Assembly: GCA_001275005.1 (NCBI GenBank)
Contig: JWZX01002913.1
Coordinates: forward strand, 1-15,299
DNA length: 15,299 nucleotides
From: Chrysochromulina tobinii
Lineage: Eukaryota > Haptophyta > Prymnesiales > Chrysochromulinaceae
Direction of reading: 5' to 3'
Both the position numbers and the translations under genes were made by a program. Positions 1-8,731 of the stretch are shown piece by piece (the first letter of the stretch is position 1; every line of letters starts with the position of its first letter). Below the pieces are notes generated by a model. That model had not been told where the DNA came from. It worked only from the letters and a program-made list of their open reading frames with translations, and ran no database searches.

Positions 1-69
1 TCGCCGCCAACGCGCGCCTCAACCGGCCGCTTGAGCATCGCGCGCGCGCTCTGACGGCGAAAAATCGCC

Positions 70-171
70 ATGGCCTCGTGGAAACTCTCCGCGCGGTGTG
101 GCGGCTACCAAAACCGACGAAAATCGACGACCCTCCGTCTTTATAGTAAGGATTTCGGTGTTTCCTTCTAG
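70..171 (+). other. Upstream ATG: short ORF or first coding exon of the PC-esterase gene
   Basis: An ATG at 70 opens 33 codons and stops with TAG at 169-171, ahead of the PC-esterase reading frame. It can be read in two ways. It may be an upstream ORF in the 5' leader. Alternatively, a GT-AG intron from 146 (GTAAGG, a good donor) to 191 (CCACAG acceptor) would remove 46 nt and join this ATG in frame to the frame of 206-1591. The arithmetic of the join works: one base left over before the intron plus two after it gives a Lys codon. The resulting N-terminus has no hydrophobic segment, so it would not explain secretion. No transcript evidence is available here. Confidence 0.3.
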
Positions 172-205
172 AACAAAATGCTTCGCCACAGAAGGATCCA
201 CGCCG

Positions 206-1591
206 ATGCCTTACTGGCAACCGTTCCAGCACACATGCCGTGCCATACGCACTCTTGAGTCCGGCGTCTCGGACAAGCAATGCGGCGATCTGACTGCAGA
301 GCTCCTCGTCAGCAACGTGTCGTCCCCCTCTGGCCTCTTAATATCAGCAACGGTGAGCAGTGGCTTGCCAGGCGAGCGGTGGACTCTGGCGATCAGCACA
401 GAGAGCGGACATCGCTGGAGCACCTACCCAGTCGACGGAAATTCAACGCTCACAGCTCACCTTCCAGCATCGCGCGTGGAGTCAAGGACGTACACGCTGC
501 AAGCGTGTCGCGTGGGCTCCCATGTCGGTTACGATGAGGCCATCGACCCTTTGTATGTGCAGCAAAACATACCGCATTCGAGGCCGAGCATCGTGTCAAG
601 TAACTTTCGTAAGACGCGAAGCGAATGCGAATTCGTGGGCCTATGCACGGCTCGTCGGCGCGTGGTCGTGCCAAACCACCAAAGGGCTGCTACGGCGGAC
701 AGGCCGTGTTGCTCCTTGCTGCTGAACGCCGGTCAAGAACCTCTCTCGCTGGCAAGCGGTTGGTGGGTGCCTGGCAATGACAGTGCGAGGGGCGATGCGA
801 CGTTCGAGCATCAGCACTGCAGCATGCCAACACTCGAAAAGATGCAATTGCACCTCCAGCGCGGCGCCACCACGGGCCGCGTGCTCTTCGTGGGCGATTC
901 GACGATTGAGGAGCAGGCGCTCATGCTTGCCAACAGTGCGGGGTACGCTTTCTCGGAGCTCAACCTCCGGTGCCCCAATGCGTCGGGGAGTCGCTATCGC
1001 GAGTTTGATGCCGTCGGCCGTAGCCTCGAGATCTCAATGCGATGGAGTGTCGGCGGATCGTGCAACGGAAACCACGAAAGCTTGCCGCCCAGCGCATCGT
1101 GGAGGGCGGCCCTGGTGTCTGAGGCTCTCAAGCTCCGGCCTGCCGTGGTGGTCTTCTCGCTACCGGCTGTCCATATGATAACGGCGTGCTTACTCCCAAA
1201 CTGGAAGCCAGGCGACAACAGAGAGCGCAAAGCGTGCGACCCGCTACTCGTGCAGTCGGCTGTGGGCCGTTACGTTCGCTTCATGTCCGATCAAGTCGCA
1301 ATGCCAATTAATGCGACCCTCGTCCTCGCAAGCACTGGACACAGCAACAAGCGTGACTCCTGGTGTAACGCCGAACTTTGGCAGCTGCACCGGTGGGGGT
1401 TCGAGGCCCTTGGCGTCCACGACGCAGAATTGAAAATGCATGGCCGCATCGCCATGTCCATTCACCTTGACAGTTTCGCCTGGGCCTTTTCGTACGATGA
1501 TCACGCCCATGCGACATCCTACCTTCCGAATAATAAGCTCACTTGCGCATGTACGGTCGAACAGGAGGCTCGAATCCGAATCTCGCGTTGA
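206..1591 (+). CDS. PC-esterase / SGNH-hydrolase-like protein (NXPE/TBL-type)
   Basis: This probably acts on esterified groups of glycans, as a polysaccharide O-acyltransferase or esterase in the secretory path; the role is inferred from family membership. From the first in-frame ATG the protein has 461 residues. Residues about 25-105 look like an Ig/filamin-type beta sandwich. A GWW motif (185-187) is followed by the SGNH block I signature FVGDST (nucleophile-region Gly-Asp-Ser at 230-232). Near the C-terminus, YDDHAH (430-435) sits where the family has its catalytic Asp-x-x-His pair, although the spacing is not canonical. The frame stays open upstream of 206 back to a TGA at 32-34, but only non-ATG codons are available there. 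No signal peptide is visible from 206, which is odd for this family and suggests a missing 5' exon (see 70-171). Confidence is good for the fold, moderate for the start and low for the substrate. Confidence 0.75.
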   Translation: MPYWQPFQHTCRAIRTLESGVSDKQCGDLTAELLVSNVSSPSGLLISATVSSGLPGERWTLAISTESGHRWSTYPVDGNSTLTAHLPASRVESRTYTLQACRVGSHVGYDEAIDPLYVQQNIPHSRPSIVSSNFRKTRSECEFVGLCTARRRVVVPNHQRAATADRPCCSLLLNAGQEPLSLASGWWVPGNDSARGDATFEHQHCSMPTLEKMQLHLQRGATTGRVLFVGDSTIEEQALMLANSAGYAFSELNLRCPNASGSRYREFDAVGRSLEISMRWSVGGSCNGNHESLPPSASWRAALVSEALKLRPAVVVFSLPAVHMITACLLPNWKPGDNRERKACDPLLVQSAVGRYVRFMSDQVAMPINATLVLASTGHSNKRDSWCNAELWQLHRWGFEALGVHDAELKMHGRIAMSIHLDSFAWAFSYDDHAHATSYLPNNKLTCACTVEQEARIRISR

Positions 1592-1767
1592 ATTCAACCC
1601 TGAAAGCCAGCGTCGAGAGAAGGAGCATCCCCCTCCCACATGCTCCTGTTCGCTTCTCGCGCTGCATGTGTGCAGACCTTGAACTGCCTCACTGCACGTG
1701 CCTCGGGAAATTGATGGCCTTTGATGGCATCTCGATCCTTCCTACGTGCTGGGCGACGCATCGTGCT

Positions 1768-1832
1768 ATCACGCTGGCCGTGCTAACATCTCAAAGCCAT
1801 CACGTGCCATCACGTTGGCCGATGCTCAAAGG
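1768..1832 (+). repeat. Imperfect direct repeat pair
   Basis: ATCACGCTGGCCGTGCT at 1768-1784 recurs as ATCACGTTGGCCGATGCT at 1809-1826, with one substitution and one inserted base. CTCAAAG follows the copies closely in both cases (near 1790 and 1825). It lies about 180-240 nt past the stop codon of the PC-esterase gene. Function is unknown; a small local duplication is the simplest explanation. Confidence 0.5.
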
Positions 1833-2099
1833 TCGCAAGCCTGATGAGCCATTCGACAGGAACCTTTGTGATTGAGGTGCAGCACGCCGATCATAGTCAG
1901 CAGAGGTGATTGACCGAGCCCGCTTCCATACCGCGGTGAACGCCTACAGGTGCGTCCTCAAGCTTGACCTGCACCGCAGGGGCGCCGCACCAACTGCCGC
2001 ACCATTGACGTTGGTAAGTGATAAAACTCGCTGTCTGTCTAGCATTTTTGAATGGGCTCTCTCATGTTCCGCGCGCGTTGTTTTGTGTCGTCATCTCTC

Positions 2100-2133
2100 G
2101 TCTTAGCCCGGCCCGGACGGGCCGTCTTAGCCC
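2100..2133. repeat. Perfect palindromic core framed by 10-bp direct repeats
   Basis: GTCTTAGCCC occurs at 2100-2109 and again at 2124-2133. Exactly between the copies lies GGCCCGGACGGGCC (2110-2123), an inverted repeat of two 6-bp arms around a 2-nt centre. The arrangement resembles a minimal insertion scar with target duplication, or a short hairpin element. There is no coding capacity, and no second copy was noticed in this window. Confidence 0.6.
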
Positions 2134-2976
2134 TGCTCGAGCTCGTGCACATTGCTGATTCAGTGAGCGAATCGGTGGTGACGTTGGGGTGTGTCTGTCT
2201 TCGAATCTCGAGGTATGGTTGAGCCCCGGATCGCCGCGGTGGCTATCACACGACGCGCATGAACGCGATGAAGTCGAAATTTGTATTGTATGACATTACT
2301 GATACTGTATATAACTGAAGCGGCCGCGCTTTCGGCAAATTGGGCATGCCCCCTTGGCAACCATGCCCAACGAGGACCCCGCGGACCACGAGCACGACAA
2401 TGCTTCGAATGGCCGACTTTGGGGTGTGACCGTGATATGACCGTGAGTCGCGTGGCGCGTGTATCACGTTCGCGATCGCCGGGATCCGCATGTCCGCGAC
2501 CCTCGAATTCCCGAATCAAACCCGATCCGGCGCCGGGGGATCGCGTCGGGCGTCGCGTCGGATCGCGATACGCGGTACCGCTACCGGGGGAGAGCGCGAA
2601 GCCTCGCCGTCTCCAATACGGGTAGACGGTAGAGGTAGTCGGACCGGCATGCCGGGACCGGACCGACGAGCCACGAAACGAGCGACGTGACCCGACCGGG
2701 GGGCGACGTGGGCGCGGTGCGGCGTCCGCTCGACGGGTCTGGCTCACACTCACTGCTCTCTGCTGGGTTCTGCTAGGTTCCGTTCTCGATCTCTCGAGTG
2801 AGTCGTCGCGGTCGGACGAGATTTCTCCGCAATGGTTGTAAAAAGGTCTGAGCTACGCATCGCTCGCTAGTACCGCAGGGAAGGAAGGCACTCGCAAGGT
2901 TTGGCGAGTAGGCCCGCACATCCACTGCATGACACCTAAGGCGCCCGAGCGCCCAGAGCGAACGTTATGGAGCGCC

Positions 2977-3984
<1,008 letters not shown>

Positions 3985-5643
3985 TCAAACCCCGCGGCTG
4001 TTGACCCCCTCGAGCCCTCTAGCCTTGAGCCATCCAAGCCACGGCTCGTACGGCGCCGACTTGAGCGTTGCGAGCGCCTTGGCCTCGTGCACGCGCCGCG
4101 CCGCGATCCATTCCTCCGACTGGATGGCTACGGCCACTGCCTCGAAGCGCACGGGCACGTCGAGCCGTGCGTGTGAGCCAAAGACGACTCCGAAGAGGTG
4201 CGCCACTCGCGCCAGGTGGTAGTCGCTGGTGAGCACGATAATCTCGCGGAAGACCTCGGTGGGACGCCGGCCAACAAGCCACTGGCGCACGCGCTCGTGG
4301 CTCATCATCGCCTCATGCACCGTGTGAAGCGCCGGCATCCCCGGCCGGAGCAGCGCCGCCTCACTTACACCCGCTTCTAGCAGTGCTCGCTCGACGAGCT
4401 GCCAGTGCGGCGTGCTCGTCGGGTTGAACTTGAAGCGCGGGTCCGCGCCGCCCGAGGTGAGCACGCGCGCATTCGGATGCGCCTCGAGCAGCTCACGCGT
4501 CCGCCGGCAGCGTGCACGCACGTCGGCATCGACGACTCCCGCCTCGTCATTACAAGCGCCGAGCTGTATGATGAGCGTCATCGGGACGAGATCCGCACTC
4601 GGGAGATTGCATCTCGGGAGTGCCATGGCCACCGCCACGTCCAGCGGCGTGAGTGCCACGCCGCTGAGCGCCGCCACGCGCGACGAGTCCATGCTAATAT
4701 CGGGAGGCGACGCCACTCCCATGTCGCCGAGAGACGCTTTGCTCACGCCTCGGAAGTAGGGGGGAAGGCCGTTTGCAACGGCGAGGCTTGGGGCGGGCGT
4801 CAAGGCCTTGACGACCTCGCGGGCGACGTCGACGCGGGTGAGGCGCTCGGGGCCGCCCATGTTGTACACGCCCGCGTGGCTCGATGCGCCGCCCTGCAAG
4901 GCGGCCCATCGGATGATCTGCACAAGGTCACCCACCCACACGACCGACCGGTACTCGTCAGCGATGAAATCGGTCTGCAGCGCGCCCCGAGCGCGATCCT
5001 CACAGAATTGGAGAAAGGACTGCTTGCGGCAGCGGCCGGGCGTGCGCGGACCGAGGATGAGGCTCGAGCGCAGGCTCATGCTCGCCGGCAGCGCCGCATG
5101 CAACGCCAACTCAAAAGCCAACTTGCTGCGGCCGTAACGGTTGACCGGCTGGGCGGGCGCTGCGTTGGCATAGCGGCCGGCGATCCCGTCGTAGACTTGA
5201 TCCGTCGAGAGGAAGATGAAGGTGGTCGATGTCGGCAATGCGTTGAGCAGCGCATGCGGTGTGTTGATCGCGTCGCTGCGAGCTGCATTCTTCTCGCACA
5301 CCACAGGAGACGAGACCGCAGCCAGGTGCACCACAATATCGGGCCGCACACTGCGGACGAGCGAACGAATGGCGACCGCGTCCGCGAGGTCGACCTTAGT
5401 GACGCTTGCGACCGTGCCGGCCACGTCGCTCTCGTACGTCTCCAGACCTCCGAAAGCGACGTGCACCTCCAGCCCGGGCTCCGCACTGTGCAGCGCTGCA
5501 ACCAAGTGCTGGCCGAGGTAGCCCGAGGCACCGGTCACGAGCATGCGCTTGCTGACATGCCGCCGGGAGCGGAATATAAGTATGGTGACCGCGACTGTCG
5601 CCGCACAGGCCGCCGCGACTCGGAACTTGGCGTTCTCCGACAT
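3985..5643 (-). CDS. Membrane-anchored fusion: RmlD-like extended SDR + DUF218 (YdcF/SanA/ElyC-type) domain
   Basis: The protein is 552 residues, uninterrupted. Residues 9-24 form one hydrophobic helix followed by a basic stretch (RSRR), a likely signal anchor. Residues 34 to about 342 are an extended short-chain dehydrogenase: NAD(P)-binding TGASGYLG (37-44), HLAA (106-109), STDQVY (146-151) and the active-site pair Tyr170/Lys174 in YGRSK. The layout resembles dTDP-4-dehydrorhamnose reductase (RmlD) and MAT2B. Residues about 355-500 match DUF218: LIIQLGA opening, TSGG (396-399) and the signature TSDYHLAR (472-479). Bacterial DUF218 proteins (SanA, ElyC, YdcF) are envelope-associated, and some affect cell-wall precursor metabolism. 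The start at 5643 is the first ATG; the longer frame upstream lacks one. The fusion suggests a nucleotide-sugar or lipid-linked-sugar role at a membrane, which is inference. The GT77 gene ends 158 bp upstream on the same strand. Confidence 0.9.
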   Translation of the reverse strand: MSENAKFRVAAACAATVAVTILIFRSRRHVSKRMLVTGASGYLGQHLVAALHSAEPGLEVHVAFGGLETYESDVAGTVASVTKVDLADAVAIRSLVRSVRPDIVVHLAAVSSPVVCEKNAARSDAINTPHALLNALPTSTTFIFLSTDQVYDGIAGRYANAAPAQPVNRYGRSKLAFELALHAALPASMSLRSSLILGPRTPGRCRKQSFLQFCEDRARGALQTDFIADEYRSVVWVGDLVQIIRWAALQGGASSHAGVYNMGGPERLTRVDVAREVVKALTPAPSLAVANGLPPYFRGVSKASLGDMGVASPPDISMDSSRVAALSGVALTPLDVAVAMALPRCNLPSADLVPMTLIIQLGACNDEAGVVDADVRARCRRTRELLEAHPNARVLTSGGADPRFKFNPTSTPHWQLVERALLEAGVSEAALLRPGMPALHTVHEAMMSHERVRQWLVGRRPTEVFREIIVLTSDYHLARVAHLFGVVFGSHARLDVPVRFEAVAVAIQSEEWIAARRVHEAKALATLKSAPYEPWLGWLKARGLEGVNSRGV

Positions 5644-5801
5644 GCTAAATTGTCGTTCCCAAATATGGATCCCACCCAATGTGACACAGGTTCCACGGCT
5701 TCTGAGAGTGCTACCTCTCTGGCGCTAGTAGCGGCTACTGTTTAGGGACGTCGCGACACAAAATGTACCATCGCCGGCTCGCCTAGCGGCGAGGTCCCGG
5801 A

Positions 5802-8406
5802 TCATTTGCATGCTGGGAGTGCATCTGGCGGATCGAACCCATTGACACAGGGGAAGAACTTGTCGCCAGGTTTGCGAGGCGAGCAGCACTGCGAGAAGAG
5901 CGGCGCGTTGTTCGAGCCCTCCATCATGCAGAAGGGCGTGCGATGGTAATGGAGCATCACCTTGGTCTCACGCTCAAAGAGCCCGTTGGTCGCTGCGTCC
6001 TTGAAGCCGCAAAAGGTGCCGCGCGCGTCCGAGAGCTCGATGATGCGCGCGTCCTCGTGCGGCTTGAGTGCGGCAATCACCCCCTCATCATTGAGCGGCG
6101 TCATGCGCAGCGACACCTTGGCAATGGACGAAGTCACGTTGGCCGCGAAGGCCGGCCTCGCCGCCGCCAGGTTCTTGAGGAAGGAAGGCTCGCGCACGCC
6201 CACGCCCAGCTCGTTCTCGAACCACTTGGGCGTATCGAGCACGTGGTCCATCGGGCAGTCAAAGGGCAATCGCATGCTCTCGGCGCCGCCCACGCGACAG
6301 TTCTGCATCTCCTTCCACATAAAGTCGCAGTAGCAGAGCATGCGCGGCAGGATGAGCGCTCGGCCGAGCGCCTTGGCGATGCCGAGCAGCGGGCGTAGCT
6401 GGTTAATGCGATGGCGCTGCTCGGCCAAATGCTTCTTGACCGCATCGCGCGAGTCTACATTTGGTCCCATCGGCTCGACCGCGAGCGTCGCGGCCGCGTC
6501 CGAGAGGGCCAAGTACTTGCCATTGTAGTACGCGTCGTCGTCGACGAGCCAGAGGCCTGCCTCGCGTAGCCGCTGCCGCTTGCCGTGCGCAAACGAGGAG
6601 CCCTCGGCGAATTGGTAGGTCATGTGCACGGAGAGCGGTGGCTCCGCCTTGGGCAGCGTGTGCGCGTGCTGCACGAAGAACGTGTGCCCGTTGAGGTAGC
6701 GCGACAGAGGGAGCACACCGATCTTGATCTTGCCGTCGCCGCCATTCGAGCACGAGAAGAGTCGCGGCACAGTCTTGCCATCCTTGGACTTGAGCGGTTC
6801 GAGTGGGCGGAGCTTCGTCATCATGTTGAAGGCGGCCTGGTCGCGGATGCGCGTCTCCTTTGCATTCGCGATTGTCTCGCGCCACCGCTCGGTGAACTCG
6901 ATCACCTCAGGGCGTGAGCGCATGTACACCAGCCCAGTGTTGAAGTCGCAATGCAGCAGCGGGTAACGGTTGTCCGAAGGCACGTCGATGCAGTCGGTGG
7001 CGATGGCGATGTCGGCTTGGTCCCACGGGTACTCGCGCATCATGGCGCGCGGGTCATTGACGAAGACGGCGTCCGCGTCGCACGCCCACACGTTATACCC
7101 AAAGGAGAGCAGCTCATTGTAGAAGCCCACCTTGAGCACGCTCATCTTGGGGTACAGTTTCGGGTCGGAGCGCACGTTACCCGCCGACCGTTGGGCGAGC
7201 TGCTTCGTGATCTCGCCGCCCTCGATCAGGATGCACGGGATGCCGTCCTTCTCGCACACGTCCATCATGCTCTGGTCGAGCGCGCCGATGAGCACCTCCG
7301 CCACACCCGCCTTCCGCACCGTCGCCACCCAGTTGGACGCCATCGTCGCCACCGAGCCCGTAGCGAACGTGACCATGATGTCCGTCCCCTTGGGCCTCTC
7401 GCGGATCGAGGCAGGCAGCCGCTCGTGCGCGGCGCTCACGAGGTGCTTCTCGTTGCAGCCGAGGTTGGTGAACTGCAGCACCTCCCCAGTGCCTCCGCGG
7501 TAGTGCGTGCACTCGAACAACGACACCGGCCCTTTGCCAGCTACGCCAACCAGCTTGTTCGACTCCGCGGTGAACGAGCGCATGCGCTCCGCGTTGCCGG
7601 GCATGCGTGTGTCCCAGCCGCAGAAGGCCTTGGAGGCGCTCGAGATCTCGAGCCAGCGCACCGTGCTGTACTGGCGCAGGGCAAACGAGATCTCGGAGTC
7701 GTCCATGCCGTCCGGCAGCAGCACGCGCAGGTGCGAGCAGCGCACCACCTCTGGCAGCTTCGACGGCGGGCCGGCCAGGAAGCGCGGCGGCTTGATCGCG
7801 GGCACCAGCTTGGTCGCCTTCCACGCGGCACCGTCCAGCGCCACGCGCAGCGGGCAGTCGAAGTAGGGCGCGGGCTCGCCTTCGCAGTCGGTCAGGTTGA
7901 CCATATCCCGGCAGCGGCAGAGCGCCTCGGGCAGCACGAGCGTCCGCTTGAGCATCACCGCGATCCCGAGCAGGCTCTTCAGCAGCGTGCGCAGGTATTC
8001 CGGCTCATATCCTTCGACCATCTCGTTGCGCGCGTATAGAAAGTAGCCGTCGTACTCTGCCTCTGCGAACGTTGCCGTGGCCTCCGCGTGTGCAACGACG
8101 ACGGGCGGAGCCGCGGCGGCTGGCGGCGGCGGCAAGGCATCGGCGAGGTCGCGGCTAGTGGCGATCGCGTCGGACGGCGGGTGCTCGTCCTGTCCTCTGT
8201 CGCCGTTGTCCCATGATGATGCGGAGCCTTGCATGTAATCGAGCAACGACTTGCCCCGCGAACGCCAGCGTGCTACCCGTCTCGACCTTGACGTGAGCCG
8301 TCTTCTGCCAGCCCACCCGGCTCAGCAAGTAGGAGGAGCAGAAGAGGGTGAACACGGCCGCCGCCGCCGCGACCGGGACAACGAGCGACAGGTTGCGCGG
8401 CGCCAT
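5802..8406 (-). CDS. GT77-family glycosyltransferase (XEG113/RRA-like), two exons, with duplicated accessory domain
   Basis: Exon 1 is 8406-8277, the intron 8276-8228 (49 nt), exon 2 8227-5802; together 851 residues. Exon 1 begins MAPRNLSLVVPV and supplies the only membrane helix (about 6-30), giving a type II Golgi topology. Exon 2 alone has no ATG before 8234 and no anchor. After a Pro/Ala-rich stem, residues about 117-255 form accessory domain 1 (RTLVLP, FDCPL, FCGW). Residues about 325-590 are the GT77 nucleotide-sugar transferase domain (PF03407 type) with the metal-binding DxD motif Asp-Ala-Asp at 427-429 and HCDFNTGLVYMRS downstream. Residues about 648-800 repeat the accessory domain (RALILP, FDCPM, FCGF). 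Plant XEG113, an extensin arabinosyltransferase, carries this domain once, after the GT. A retaining transfer of a pentose or similar sugar to wall or surface glycoprotein is likely; donor and acceptor cannot be read from sequence. Confidence 0.9.
8228..8276 (-). other. 49-nt spliceosomal intron in the GT77 gene
   Basis: On the minus strand the segment starts GTAGCA after CGG and ends ATGCAAG before GCTCC. Removing it joins a one-base codon remainder in exon 1 to two bases in exon 2 and gives an uninterrupted frame (...KVET-G-SASSWD...). Three facts support it: the length shifts the frame exactly as needed; the exon upstream encodes a typical signal anchor starting with ATG; and the downstream frame has no ATG at its head. 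The donor beyond GT and the polypyrimidine tract are weak. Confidence 0.75.
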
Positions 8407-8731
8407 CGCTTGCTATCGCACGTCGTGTATGCTCGGCTTCCTTACGCGGGATGCAGAGTCGGAATTCGTCATCGAAAAACACGGCGTGAAGGGATTTCCG
8501 CGACGGATCGCGGGCAACTGACAATCTGCCAAGACCGTCGCGTGGGTCGCGTTACATGAAACGTTCACACGGTTACGGTCATTAATAAGCTCCGCGGTGT
8601 TTGACAAAACTCGCAAGAAAAAGTCCCTCCTCGTGGGCGTCTTCCACCCCGGTCCCAGTTGCTCAACATCGGTGCCTTCCTCACTTCGTGAGCAACGCTG
8701 TGTACCTGCGCAGCACTGCGAGGTAGCCACC
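8407..8731. promoter_or_regulatory. Divergent (head-to-head) intergenic promoter region
   Basis: This 325-bp gap separates the ATG of the GT77 gene (minus, 8406) from the ATG of the membrane/PH-like/ART gene (plus, 8732), so it must hold both core promoters and leaders. No TATA box stands out. The plus-strand start has the context GCCACCATGATGG, a near-perfect Kozak sequence. An in-frame non-ATG extension exists upstream to about 8597 but is not needed. Confidence 0.6.

Larger units (their letters stand above)
1592..2976. other. Long intergenic stretch without a supportable gene
   Basis: No reading frame here shows a recognisable domain. The open frames on both strands are Arg/Pro/Ser-rich and begin without a convincing ATG. 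The left part (1700-1835) contains short imperfect repeats. A palindrome framed by direct repeats lies at 2100-2133, and an AT-richer pocket at about 2278-2315 sits inside very CpG-rich sequence (2440-2720). The right end holds the 3' flank of the ubiquitin E2 gene. The CpG-rich part could be decayed repeat DNA, but no terminal repeats or transposase/reverse-transcriptase motifs were seen. Confidence 0.6.

Noticed and set aside
2160-2753. Minus-strand open frame of about 197 codons in the gene-free stretch
   Set aside because: It is Arg/Ser/Pro-rich, has no domain or motif, and an open frame of this length is expected in CpG-rich DNA.
4405-5745. Long plus-strand frame opposite the SDR-DUF218 gene
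   Set aside because: It is antisense to a gene with clear domains; its His/Arg-rich translation is the usual mirror of GC-biased codons.
6951-8039. Long plus-strand frame opposite the GT77 gene
   Set aside because: It is antisense shadow coding with His/Arg/Val-rich composition and no family motif; the minus strand has the conserved DxD and accessory domains.
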